From the NCBI GenBank assembly GCA_017880705.1, contig JADGRS010000088.1, positions 1-9,812 on the forward strand: DNA of 9,812 nucleotides. The letters run 5' to 3'. Source of the DNA: Burkholderiales bacterium. Its GTDB lineage: Bacteria > Pseudomonadota > Gammaproteobacteria > Burkholderiales > Usitatibacteraceae. This document shows positions 1-8,020 of the stretch, in pieces. How positions within the stretch are numbered: position 1 is the stretch's first letter; each line of letters opens with the position of its first letter. Below the pieces are notes generated by a model that saw nothing but the letters and a program-made list of their open reading frames with translations, was not told the DNA's origin and ran no database searches. The position numbers were made by a program, and so were the translations under genes.

Positions 1-2
1 CG

Positions 3-275
3 AAAGGCGACATCGTGCTCGAATCGACCGCGATCTCGACGGTGATCCCCGTGAGCGCCGTGCGCGACGAGGCGGGACAGGCGTACGTGTTCACGATCGA
101 GGGCGGCAAGATCGGCAAGCGCGCGGTGAAGCTCGGCGCCACCGAGCCGCAGCGCGGCCTCGTCGAGGTGCGCAGCGGCCTCGAGGAAGGAATCAGCGTC
201 GTGAGCGCGCGCGTCTCCGGCCTGAAGCCCGGCGCCCCCGCGGTGATCAAGAGCGCGCCGGCGAAGGCGGCGTAG
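3..275 (+). CDS. RND efflux periplasmic adaptor (MFP/HlyD family), C-terminal end only
   Basis: Only the last 90 residues are present; the gene begins upstream of the window and ends at TAG 273-275. The visible part is rich in short beta strands (VIPVSAVRDEAGQAYVFTIE, then a KIGKRAVKLGA segment and a GLEEGISVVS segment). This matches the beta-barrel and membrane-proximal end of membrane fusion proteins that link an inner-membrane RND pump to an outer-membrane channel. The tail is Ala/Lys-rich and low in complexity, as is common in this family. The stop lies 9 nt before the RND permease start, so the two are surely one operon. The family call rests on this short segment plus the neighbour. The drug or metal substrate cannot be told. 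Confidence 0.85.
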   Translation, partial: KGDIVLESTAISTVIPVSAVRDEAGQAYVFTIEGGKIGKRAVKLGATEPQRGLVEVRSGLEEGISVVSARVSGLKPGAPAVIKSAPAKAA

Positions 276-284
276 GCCCTCGCC

Positions 285-3200
285 ATGTGGATCACGCGCA
301 CCAGCATCAACCAGCCCGTGTTCGCCACCATGGTGATGGTGGCGCTCCTGGTGCTCGGGGTCTTCTCGTACAACCGCCTGCGCATCGAGCGCATGCCGGA
401 GATCAACTTTCCCGTGGTCTTCGTGAGCGTGCAGTATCCAGGCGCCTCGCCCGAAGCGGTCGAGAACGACATCACGAGGCCCATCGAGGAAGTCGTGAAC
501 ACCGTGAACGGCGTTCGCCTCATCCGCTCGAACACCTTCGAGGGCCGCAGCGAGACGGGAATCGAGTTCCGCCTCGACGCGAACATCGAGCGCGGCGTGC
601 AGGACGTGCGCGACAAGATCGCGCTCATCCGCCCGGGCTTTCCGCGCGAGGTGAAGGATCCTCTCGTGCTGCGCGGCGATTTCGACAACGCGCAGCCGGT
701 GGTCTCGCTCGCGATCACCTCGCCCACCCGCAGCCTGCGCGAGCTCACCACGATGACCGACCAGGTCATCGTCAAGCGTTTCCAGAACGTTCCCGGCGTG
801 GGCCAGGTGCAGGAATCGGGCGGCGTCGCGCGCCAGATCCTCGTGAACCTGAAGCCCGCGCAGATGCTCTCGCAGGGTGTCGGCGTCGACGAGGTCGTCC
901 GCGCGATCCAGTCCGCCAACATGGACACGCCCGCGGGCCGCGTGGTGCAGGGGCCGAGCGAGCAGCTGGTGCGCGTCGAGGGAAAGATCAAGGAGCCGGC
1001 GGCGTTCGCGAAGATCATCGTGGCGCGCCGCGCGAAGGGCCCCGTCTATCTCGGCGAGGTCGCAGACATCGTCGACGGGGAACGCGAGCCCGAGTCGCTG
1101 TCGCGAGTCAACGGCAACCCCGGACTGAGCCTCAACGTGCTCAAGGTGCAGGACGCGAACATCGTGGAAGTCGGCGCCGGCGTGAGGGCCGCGGTCGAGG
1201 ACCTGAGGAAGACACTGCCCGCCGACGTGAAGATCGAGATCGCCTACGCCGATGTCGACTTCATCGAGAAGGCGCTGAATGGCGTGAAGACGACGATCGT
1301 CGAGGGCGCGATCCTCACGGTGCTCATCGTCTTCCTCTTCCTGCATTCGTGGCGCAGCACCATCATCACCGGGCTCACGCTGCCGATCTCGGTGATCGCG
1401 ACCTTCATCGCGGTCTACGTGTTCGGCTTCACGCTGAACTTCCTCACGCTGATGGCCCTGTCGCTGTGCATCGGGCTGCTCATCGACGACGCGATCGTGG
1501 TGCGCGAGAACATCGTGCGGCACCTCGGCATGGGGAAGGATCACTTCCGCGCCGCACGCGAGGGCACCGACCAGATCGGGCTCGCCGTGATGGCGACCAC
1601 GTTCGCGATCGTCGCCGTGTTCGTCCCGGTGGCGTTCATGAAGGGCATCATCGGCAAGTTCTTCTTCCAGTTCGGCATCACCGTCGCGGTCGCCGTGCTG
1701 GTGTCGCTCTTCGTGAGCTTCACCCTCGATCCCATGCTCTCGTCGATCTGGCGGGATCCCCCCGGCGGGCGCTTCTCCCGCATCCCATGGCTCGCGCGGA
1801 TGATGGACCGCATCGAAGCGGCCATCGAATGGGCCCACGAGCGTTACGGCGCGCTCCTCGAATGGGCGCTCGAGAATCGCCTCAAGGTGATGGCGTTCGC
1901 GGTGGTCGTGTTCATCGCGAGCTTCTTCATCGTTCCGCTCGTCGGCACCGAGTTCGTCCCCGAGACGGACGAAGGCCGCAGCTCCTTCCGCCTCACCACG
2001 CCCGTGGGATCGAGCCTCGAATACACCGACGCCAAGGCGCGCCAGGTCGAGGAGCTCCTGCGCCGCTATCCCGAAGTCGAGATGATGATCGCCAACGTCG
2101 GCACCGGCGACGGCCGCAACGTCGCGCGCGTCGACGTGCGGCTGGTGGATCGCCACGTGACGCCGCGCATGTCGCAGAAGGCGTTCGAGGCGGCGGTGCG
2201 CGACAAGATCCGCGCCATTCCCGGCATCGAGCTCTCGGTGGGCTACCAGAAGCCGATCTGGATCAACCTCCTCGGCCCCTCGCCCGAGGGCCTCGCCGAC
2301 GTCACCCAGGAGATCGTCGACAAGCTCTCGAAGATCAAGGGCATCACCGACCTCGAGACGAGCAACAAGGCGCAGAACCCTGCGATCACCATCAAGGTGA
2401 ACAACGAGCTGGCGAGCGACCTCGGCCTCACGGTGGCGCAGATCGGCGCGGCCGTCCGCCCCTTCGTCGCGGGCGACGTGATCAGCCACTGGCTCGCGCC
2501 GGACGGCCAGAACTACGACGTGAACGTCCAGCTGCCGAGGACGTCGCGGCGGATCGCCGCGGACCTCGGCGAGCTCTACGTGATGAGCAGCCGCGCGAAC
2601 GCCGACGGCACGCCGATCCTCGTGCCGCTGCGCCAGGTCGTGGAATTCCAGCCGTCGACGAGCCCGCAGATCATCAAGCGCCAGGACCTGCAGCGGCGCG
2701 TGGGGATCTACGCGAACGTCGAGGGCCGCCCTTCGGGCGACGTGGGCAAGGATGTCGAGGCGCTCCTGAAGACGATCCAGCTGCCGACGGGCTACCGCTT
2801 CGACATCGCCGGCGACACGCAGCAGATGCAGGAGTCGTTCACCGCCGCCGTGGCCGCGCTCGGCATGGCGGTGATCTTCATCTACCTCATCCTCGCCTCG
2901 CAGTTCGGAAGCTTCCTGCAGCCGCTCGCGATCATGGCGTCGCTGCCCTTCACGCTGATCGGCGTCTTCCTCGCCCTTCTGGTCACCGGAAGCACGCTCA
3001 ACATCTTCTCGATCATCGGCGTCATCATGCTGATGGGCCTCGTCACCAAGAACGCGATCCTCCTGGTGGACTTCACCAACCAGGGGCTGCGCGAAGGCAA
3101 GTCGCGCCACGATGCGATCCTCGCCGCGGGCCAGGTGCGCCTGCGCCCGATCCTCATGACGACGATGGCGATGATCTTCGGGATGCTGCCGATGGCGATC

Positions 3201-3410
3201 GGGCTGTCCGACGGGGGCGAGCAGAACGCGCCCATGGGGCGCGCGGTGATCGGCGGCATCATCACCTCGACCCTCCTCACGCTGGTCGTGGTGCCGGTGC
3301 TCTACACCTACCTCGACACCCTCGGCCGGCGCATCAGCGCGCGCCTCGCGCGCCGCTCCGCGGGCGGCGGCGGCGCCGAGGTCGTTGCCTCCGCTCGCGA
3401 AGGCGACTGA
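285..3410 (+). CDS. RND-family multidrug-type efflux pump inner-membrane permease (HAE1/AcrB-like)
   Basis: At 1041 aa this has the full length of AcrB-type pumps, which use the proton gradient to export hydrophobic compounds from the periplasm or inner membrane through a tripartite complex. TM1 lies at about residues 12-29. The porter-domain motif [20 protein letters not shown] follows. A helix-rich block lies at about 335-560, a second porter half at about 560-860, and the last helices at about 860-1020. Proton-relay residues are present: the Asp pair D401/D402 in [10 protein letters not shown] (TM4), and K922 in [13 protein letters not shown] (TM10). No frameshift or loss is seen. ATG 285 is chosen because it begins the conserved N-terminal amphipathic stretch ([15 protein letters not shown]); the ribosome site before it is weak, suggesting coupling to the upstream adaptor. 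Conserved motifs suit the HAE1 (organic compound) class better than the heavy-metal class, but the substrate is unknown. Confidence 0.95.
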   Translation: MWITRTSINQPVFATMVMVALLVLGVFSYNRLRIERMPEINFPVVFVSVQYPGASPEAVENDITRPIEEVVNTVNGVRLIRSNTFEGRSETGIEFRLDANIERGVQDVRDKIALIRPGFPREVKDPLVLRGDFDNAQPVVSLAITSPTRSLRELTTMTDQVIVKRFQNVPGVGQVQESGGVARQILVNLKPAQMLSQGVGVDEVVRAIQSANMDTPAGRVVQGPSEQLVRVEGKIKEPAAFAKIIVARRAKGPVYLGEVADIVDGEREPESLSRVNGNPGLSLNVLKVQDANIVEVGAGVRAAVEDLRKTLPADVKIEIAYADVDFIEKALNGVKTTIVEGAILTVLIVFLFLHSWRSTIITGLTLPISVIATFIAVYVFGFTLNFLTLMALSLCIGLLIDDAIVVRENIVRHLGMGKDHFRAAREGTDQIGLAVMATTFAIVAVFVPVAFMKGIIGKFFFQFGITVAVAVLVSLFVSFTLDPMLSSIWRDPPGGRFSRIPWLARMMDRIEAAIEWAHERYGALLEWALENRLKVMAFAVVVFIASFFIVPLVGTEFVPETDEGRSSFRLTTPVGSSLEYTDAKARQVEELLRRYPEVEMMIANVGTGDGRNVARVDVRLVDRHVTPRMSQKAFEAAVRDKIRAIPGIELSVGYQKPIWINLLGPSPEGLADVTQEIVDKLSKIKGITDLETSNKAQNPAITIKVNNELASDLGLTVAQIGAAVRPFVAGDVISHWLAPDGQNYDVNVQLPRTSRRIAADLGELYVMSSRANADGTPILVPLRQVVEFQPSTSPQIIKRQDLQRRVGIYANVEGRPSGDVGKDVEALLKTIQLPTGYRFDIAGDTQQMQESFTAAVAALGMAVIFIYLILASQFGSFLQPLAIMASLPFTLIGVFLALLVTGSTLNIFSIIGVIMLMGLVTKNAILLVDFTNQGLREGKSRHDAILAAGQVRLRPILMTTMAMIFGMLPMAIGLSDGGEQNAPMGRAVIGGIITSTLLTLVVVPVLYTYLDTLGRRISARLARRSAGGGGAEVVASAREGD

Positions 3411-3468
3411 TCCGTTTTCCGTGTGATCGTCTTGAACAATGCTGTGCGCAAGAGCCGTGCGAGAGGCT
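3411..3468. other. Convergent intergenic gap between the RND operon and the signalling operon
   Basis: These 58 nt separate the stop of the RND permease (plus) from the stop of the LuxR-type gene (minus). A weak stem (AGAGCC at 3451-3456 with GGCTTT at 3465-3470, one G-T pair, 8 nt loop) reaches into the regulator's stop codon and has no T-run, so I do not call a terminator. Confidence 0.6.
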
Positions 3469-4578
3469 TTAGCCGGCAGGCTTTCCCGTCCGCGGACGCG
3501 CGGTGATGCGCTCGACGGCGCCCGCGCGGTCGTGCACGTCGAGCTTCAGGAAGAGCTGCTTGATGTGATAGGCGACCGTGTTGCCGGAAACGCCGAGGCT
3601 CTCGGCGATTTCCTGGTTGCTCTTGCCCTGGGCGATCATCAACGCGATCTCGCGCTGCTGGGGCGAGAGGGGAAGGCGCCCCATCGCCTGCACGAAGCGA
3701 ACGATCATGGGCTCCTGGCGCTGGATGCGCACGCCGACAAGCGCGTCGGCCGCCTGGTAGTCGTCGTCGAGCCAGTACGCGCGCATTAGGTAGCGTCCCC
3801 ACTTCGTGTCGAAGGACATGGCGGGAGGCAGCGGCTCGTCGCCCAGCGCCACGGCGTCCAGGCGCGACGCGACGGTGCGCAGCGCCTGCGCCGCGCGCTC
3901 GTTCACCGCCGCCTTGAGGCTCGCGGGATTGATGTCCGAAGTGGTCGCGAGGAGAAGCAGCCGCCGCGCCTTCTCCGAGCCATGGCGGATCGCGCCGCCG
4001 CGATCGGTAACCAGCATCGCCTCCTCGTCGGAGTCCTCGAACGTCAACGTCGAGCCGTGGTGCCGCGTCTCGTCGCCCGCGATGCCGTGCGCGATGTAGC
4101 GCATCACGCTCGCGAGATCCGCGCGCTCGCGCGGCGTGAACGCGGGCGCGTCGAGCGGCCGGTAAAGCGACAGCTGCCCGAGCGCGGCGCCCTGCTCGCG
4201 AACGATGCCGTAGAGCACATGGTGCGCGTCGAGGCGTTTCAGGATCTCGTTGTAGTAGGCGGTCTTGCGAAGCTCCGTGTCGGCGCTCGTCGACACCACG
4301 CCGTCGGGCGAGGCGGCGCGCTCGAGGAACGACTTGCGAAACGACGCCTCTTGCCCCTCGTAGTAGCGCTCGAAATAGAGCGACATCATCTCGGCGGGGA
4401 GGAGCCGCTCGGCGTAGAGGTTCTGCATCTCCCCGCGGGAATCCACCCAGAAGAACGCGGCGGAATCGCTCGGCACGAGCTCGCGCAGCAATGGAAGGAG
4501 CGACGCCATCAGGAGCTCGCCGGGAATGCCGAGGCAACAGAGCTGCCGAATCCGCGCGCGGACCGAGGATTGCTTCAC
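3469..4578 (-). CDS. LuxR-type HTH transcriptional regulator with N-terminal GAF/PAS-like sensor region
   Basis: This 369 aa protein has a clear C-terminal LuxR/FixJ-type DNA-binding domain at about residues 303-360: LSPQQREIALMIAQGKSNQE, then IAESLGVSGNTVAYHIKQLF, with the usual recognition-helix pattern. It has no receiver domain. The first about 170 residues look like a GAF-like ligand domain (AAFFWVDSRGE; YGIVREQGAALGQLSLYRPL). Residues about 187-290 may be a PAS-like fold (AMLVTDRGGAIRHGSEKARR). These two domain calls are weak. The start is GTG at 4578, 4 nt after the stop of the cyclase gene, with a GGAG sequence overlapping the cyclase end; an internal Met at residue 24 is a less likely start. 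As the last gene of the signalling operon it probably supplies the transcriptional output, but whether it senses a small molecule, a cyclic nucleotide or a protein partner is unknown. Confidence 0.88.
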   Translation of the reverse strand: MKQSSVRARIRQLCCLGIPGELLMASLLPLLRELVPSDSAAFFWVDSRGEMQNLYAERLLPAEMMSLYFERYYEGQEASFRKSFLERAASPDGVVSTSADTELRKTAYYNEILKRLDAHHVLYGIVREQGAALGQLSLYRPLDAPAFTPRERADLASVMRYIAHGIAGDETRHHGSTLTFEDSDEEAMLVTDRGGAIRHGSEKARRLLLLATTSDINPASLKAAVNERAAQALRTVASRLDAVALGDEPLPPAMSFDTKWGRYLMRAYWLDDDYQAADALVGVRIQRQEPMIVRFVQAMGRLPLSPQQREIALMIAQGKSNQEIAESLGVSGNTVAYHIKQLFLKLDVHDRAGAVERITARPRTGKPAG

Positions 4579-4582
4579 CGCC

Positions 4583-5746
4583 TCACTCCGGAAGCCCCTT
4601 CAGGTCGAGCAGCCGGAAGGCGCTAACGGGGCGCTTGAACCCGTGGAGGCGCACTTCACCGATGTCCTCGGCGAAGACGCTCTCCTCGACCTCGGCGTAG
4701 ACGCGCTGCGAGACGAGGATGTGCCCCGGCTCGGCGAGGTCGCAAAGGCGGTTCGCGAGGTTGGTCACGGTGCCGATCGCGCCGTAGTCGATGCGCCCCT
4801 CGAAGCCGATCGCGCCCACAGTCGCGTAGCCCTGCGCGATGCCGATCCCGAGACCCAGCGTGTAGCCCTTCTTCTTCCACTGCGCCGCGAGCCTGAGCGC
4901 ATCCTCCTGCATCACGAAAGCCATCTCGACCGCGCGGCTCGCGGGCTGGTGGATCGGCAGCGGGTCGTTGAAGAAGACCATGAGGCCGTCGCCCGTGAAG
5001 CGCTCGAGCGTGCCCTGGTACTCGAGGATGCGCCGCCCCATCGCGTGATGGAATTCGGAAAGCGCGGCCATCACCTCCTCGGGCTCGGCGGCCTCGGCGA
5101 ACGCGGTGAAGCCGCGCAGGTCGAGGAAGACGACCGTGATGTCGCGCCGGTGGCTTTCGAGCGGATCGTCGGCGCCGCCGGCGAGGATGAGCTCCGCGAG
5201 CTGCGGCGAGAAGAAGCGCTTGAGGCGCCCCAGCTTCTCGACGTGGCTCACCTGCTCGAGCACGCGCGCTTCCAGCCTCTGGTTCCACGCCGCGAGCTGG
5301 TGGGCCTGTCGCTGCACCGTGTCGTAGAGGCGCCTGATGCGCAGCAGCGAGCGCACGCGCGCGAGCAGCTCCGGCGGGTTCACCGGCTTGGAGAGGAAAT
5401 CGTCGGCGCCGGCATCGAGCCCCTTCACGCGCTCCTCGCGGTCCTCGAGCGCGGTCACCATCACCACCGGCAACATGGCGAGCGCGGGATCGACGCGCAC
5501 CGCTCTGCACACGTCGTAGCCGGAAAGCCCCGGCATGAGGACGTCCAGCAGCATGAGGTCCGGGAGCCGCTCGCGAATCGCGGCGAGCGCTTCCTCGCCG
5601 CTGGTGACGGCCTCCACCTCGTAGCCGTGGAAGCCCAGGAGATCCTCGAGGAGCTTCACGTTGGCGGGAGTGTCGTCCACCACGAGGATGTGGGCGGCAC
5701 GGCCGTCCCCGGCTTCGTCGGCCCCCGGGTCGGCGTGCGCGCTCAC
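4583..5746 (-). CDS. Response regulator fused to class III adenylate/guanylate cyclase
   Basis: This 387 aa protein has an N-terminal receiver (about 18-135): acidic pair D24/D25, phospho-acceptor D68 in LMLLDVLMPG, T98 and K120 (SKPVN). A helical, probably coiled-coil linker follows (about 138-195), with the segment RFFSPQLAELIL. The cyclase domain lies at about 200-380. The metal-binding Asp residues are present as D209 (FLDLRGFT) and D253 (FTGDGLMVFF). The transition-state pair is N329 and R333 (TNLANRL). The usual adenine-selecting Lys four residues before the second Asp is Arg (R249), and the second base-selecting position is Gly (G322), so ATP or GTP preference cannot be assigned. Start GTG 5746 overlaps the stop of the upstream receiver gene (GTGA), with AAGG upstream; extending the frame upstream would run through that receiver gene. 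It is probably cytoplasmic, with phosphorylation controlling dimer shape and activity. Confidence 0.92.
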   Translation of the reverse strand: MSAHADPGADEAGDGRAAHILVVDDTPANVKLLEDLLGFHGYEVEAVTSGEEALAAIRERLPDLMLLDVLMPGLSGYDVCRAVRVDPALAMLPVVMVTALEDREERVKGLDAGADDFLSKPVNPPELLARVRSLLRIRRLYDTVQRQAHQLAAWNQRLEARVLEQVSHVEKLGRLKRFFSPQLAELILAGGADDPLESHRRDITVVFLDLRGFTAFAEAAEPEEVMAALSEFHHAMGRRILEYQGTLERFTGDGLMVFFNDPLPIHQPASRAVEMAFVMQEDALRLAAQWKKKGYTLGLGIGIAQGYATVGAIGFEGRIDYGAIGTVTNLANRLCDLAEPGHILVSQRVYAEVEESVFAEDIGEVRLHGFKRPVSAFRLLDLKGLPE

Positions 5747-6129
5747 GTCGCCGCCTTCGTCAGGAGGCTCTCGAGGGTCGCCAGCAACTCGCGGATGTTG
5801 ACGGGCTTGGAAATGAAGGCGTTGAAGCCCGCGGCGAGGATCTTCTTGCGATCCTGGTCCATGACCGACGCCGTCACCGCGACCACCGGCAGGCGCTCGC
5901 CGCAGCAGCACGGCTCGCGCAGCGCCGCGAGCACCTCGAATCCGCTGATCCCCGGAAGCTGGATGTCGAGAAGCGCGGCATCGGGCGCGGCCGAGCTCGC
6001 GCTGCGCACGCCCTCTTCGCCGCTGCCCGCGGCGGCCACCTCGTAGCCGTGGAAGGCGAGCACGTCGGTGAGAAGCCGGCGGCTCTTCTCGTCGTCCTCC
6101 ACGACGAGAATGCGCACGCGGCTAGCCAT
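5743..6129 (-). CDS. Single-domain response regulator (CheY/DivK-like receiver)
   Basis: This 128 aa protein is a receiver domain with no output domain. The acidic pocket is D12/D13 (ILVVEDDE), the phospho-acceptor is D55 (LLDIQLPG), the switch residue is T86 (VTAS), and the conserved Lys is K108 (ISKPVN). Such proteins either shuttle phosphate in a relay or act by binding a partner. It starts 8 nt inside the end of the histidine kinase gene and ends on the GTGA start of the receiver-cyclase gene, so it sits between its likely phosphate donor and a second receiver. Its alpha1-beta2 region (FHGYEV) is shared with the receiver of the cyclase. Three Cys in a row at 74-76 (REPCCCGERL), in the loop before beta-4, are unusual for this family. 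Confidence 0.93.
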   Translation of the reverse strand: MASRVRILVVEDDEKSRRLLTDVLAFHGYEVAAAGSGEEGVRSASSAAPDAALLDIQLPGISGFEVLAALREPCCCGERLPVVAVTASVMDQDRKKILAAGFNAFISKPVNIRELLATLESLLTKAAT

Positions 6130-8020
6130 GGTCGGCTCTTTCCAGCGAACGGGGGAAGCGCGCGGTGAACGTCGATCCGCGCCGCGGCTCGCTCTCGACC
6201 GTGAGCGTTCCGCAGTGCAGCTCCACCAGCCGCCGCGAGAGCGACAGCCCCAGGCCCGTGCCCTCGTGCTTCGCGGCGCCGTTCAGCGGAAGCTGGTGGA
6301 ACTCCTTGAATATGGCCGCGCGGTCCTCGGCCGCGATGCCGACGCCGGTGTCGCGCACGCTCACGACGAGCCAATCGCCTTCCACCCAGGTGCGCATCGC
6401 CACCATGCCGCCCGCGGGCGTGAACTTCACCGCGTTGGTGAGCAGGTTCAGCAGCACCTGCTTGAACTTGCGCTCGTCGGCGGGCCACTTGCCGACGCCG
6501 GGCTCGACCTCGGACGTGAACGTGAGGCGGCTTCTCTGCGCGCGCTCGCGAATGAGCGTGCAGCAGTTGTCGACGGCGGCGCGCACGTCGAACTCGCGGA
6601 CGTCGAGCGCCATGTGACCGGCCTCGACCTTGGTGAGGTCGAGGATGTCGTTGATGAGCGAAAGAAGGTGCTGGCCCGAGCCGTAGATGTCGCGCACGTA
6701 TTCCATCTGCTTGTCGTTGAGCTCGCCGAACATGCGCTCCTTCAGCACCTCGGAGAATCCGATGATCGCGTTCAACGGCGTGCGCAGCTCGTGGGACATG
6801 TTGGCGAGGAACTCGCTCTTGTGGCGGTTGGCCATCTCGAGCTGCGTGGTCTTCTCGAAGACGCGGCGCTCGAGGCCGTCCGTGTATTCCTGGAGCTGAT
6901 CGGCCATCTTGTTGAACTCCGCGGCGAGGAGCTCGATTTCGTCGCCCGTGTGCACGTCCATGCGCTTCTTGAAATTGCCCTGCGCGAACGCCACCGCGCC
7001 CGCCTCCAGCGCGAGGATCGGGCGCGTGAGGCGCCGCGCGTACCAATGGCTCACCAGGAACGACATCAGGAGCGCCACCGCGAGGATCGTCATCGCTCCG
7101 AAGAGCGAGCGGCGCAGCGGCGCGGTCACCACGTCCGCCGGCTGCTCGACGACGATCGTCCAGGGCGGCACGCCGATGGACGCGACGCTCGAATAGCTCG
7201 GACGCCCGTCGAGGGACGTGGTCCTCAGCGCGCCGCGCGTGTCGCGCGCGCCGTGGCCCGAGGCGAAACCGAGCACTTCCTGGTCGCGCACGACGGTGCG
7301 ATGGAGCATGTATTCGACCTGCGGATGCGCGATGACTACACCGGACGCGTCGACGAGGTATGCGCCGCCGCCGCCTTCCACGCGAAGGCGGGCGAAGGTC
7401 TCGGCCACGTGCTTGAGATCGATCACGGCGTTCACCCAACCGCCATCGCCGAACGCGCCCTCGCTTATGGTGCTATGCACGAAGGGCTCGAGCGAATCCC
7501 GGAATTCCACCGCGCTGAACGCGATCTCGTCGGGCGGAGCGCGATCGATCTCGGCCAACGGCGGTGCCGACGAATCCGACACGCGGTCCTCGGTCAATCT
7601 CGAGACGTGGAGGGTCTCGCGCCCGGCGGAGTCGTAGCGCGAGATCTCGAGGATCGCCGGGACGCGCTTGAGGAGCCGGCGGAACTCCGAGCGGCGGTCG
7701 ATCTCGGTGAGGCCGCTGCGCCCCCACGGAAGGTTGGCGACCTCCTTGATCTGTGTCTCGATCTCCTCGATCTGCGAAGCGACGCGCGAGGCGGCGGCGT
7801 CGGCGCGAATCGTCTGCTCGCGCTCGATGGTGCGGAGCCCTTCGGCGTAGCTGAAGATCATCTCGACGGCAAGCGCGGGCAGGAGGATGCCGCAGGTCCC
7901 GATCGCCATCACCGTGAAGTAGCGACGGAACAGGCGGCTCGTGGTGCCGCTGCCGAAGCGAAGCCGCCGGCGCTCCTCGGCCACCGCGGCGTCGGCATCG
8001 GAAAGCTGCACCAGGCTCAT
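6122..8020 (-). CDS. Membrane sensor histidine kinase (dCache-like sensor, HAMP, HisKA, HATPase)
   Basis: This 632 aa kinase has TM1 at about 36-58, a periplasmic region at about 59-304, TM2 at about 305-326, HAMP at about 327-380, a short coiled coil, and then the kinase core. The periplasmic part looks like a double Cache domain (YLVDASGVVIAHPQVEYML). The phospho-acceptor is H410 in MSHELRTPLN. ATP-binding boxes are N525/N529 (LLNLLTNAVKF), D557 (DTGVGI) and GTGLGLS at 587-593. It has no C-terminal receiver; it ends soon after the ATPase domain, and the next gene encodes a separate receiver. Start ATG 8020 overlaps the stop of the binding-protein gene (ATGA) and has AAGG close upstream. The frame stays open to 8410, but that extension lies wholly inside the binding-protein gene and is rejected. 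It probably senses a small ligand, directly or through the neighbouring lipoprotein. Confidence 0.95.
   Translation of the reverse strand: MSLVQLSDADAAVAEERRRLRFGSGTTSRLFRRYFTVMAIGTCGILLPALAVEMIFSYAEGLRTIEREQTIRADAAASRVASQIEEIETQIKEVANLPWGRSGLTEIDRRSEFRRLLKRVPAILEISRYDSAGRETLHVSRLTEDRVSDSSAPPLAEIDRAPPDEIAFSAVEFRDSLEPFVHSTISEGAFGDGGWVNAVIDLKHVAETFARLRVEGGGGAYLVDASGVVIAHPQVEYMLHRTVVRDQEVLGFASGHGARDTRGALRTTSLDGRPSYSSVASIGVPPWTIVVEQPADVVTAPLRRSLFGAMTILAVALLMSFLVSHWYARRLTRPILALEAGAVAFAQGNFKKRMDVHTGDEIELLAAEFNKMADQLQEYTDGLERRVFEKTTQLEMANRHKSEFLANMSHELRTPLNAIIGFSEVLKERMFGELNDKQMEYVRDIYGSGQHLLSLINDILDLTKVEAGHMALDVREFDVRAAVDNCCTLIRERAQRSRLTFTSEVEPGVGKWPADERKFKQVLLNLLTNAVKFTPAGGMVAMRTWVEGDWLVVSVRDTGVGIAAEDRAAIFKEFHQLPLNGAAKHEGTGLGLSLSRRLVELHCGTLTVESEPRRGSTFTARFPRSLERADHG

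Noticed and set aside
3451..3470. Possible bidirectional terminator between the convergent operons
   Set aside because: The stem is six pairs including one G-T, the loop is 8 nt and there is no T-run on either strand.
287..3472. Open frame of 1061 codons on the plus strand, shifted against the RND permease
   Set aside because: The product is Arg/His/Gly/Ala-rich without any domain, and the other frame encodes a clear full-length RND pump. It is a GC-bias shadow.
3308..4537. Open frame of 409 codons on the minus strand, overlapping the LuxR-type gene
   Set aside because: It is Arg/Ala-rich, lacks domains, and runs into the 3' end of the RND gene; the neighbouring frame has a proper LuxR HTH.
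5747..5911. N-terminal extension of the receiver-cyclase to an upstream ATG
   Set aside because: The added residues are low-complexity and are read out of frame through the single-domain receiver gene; GTG 5746 with a GTGA overlap is the natural start.
4526..6046. Open frame of 506 codons on the plus strand, opposite the cyclase and receiver genes
   Set aside because: The minus strand carries clear receiver and cyclase motifs across the same bases; the plus frame has no recognisable protein.
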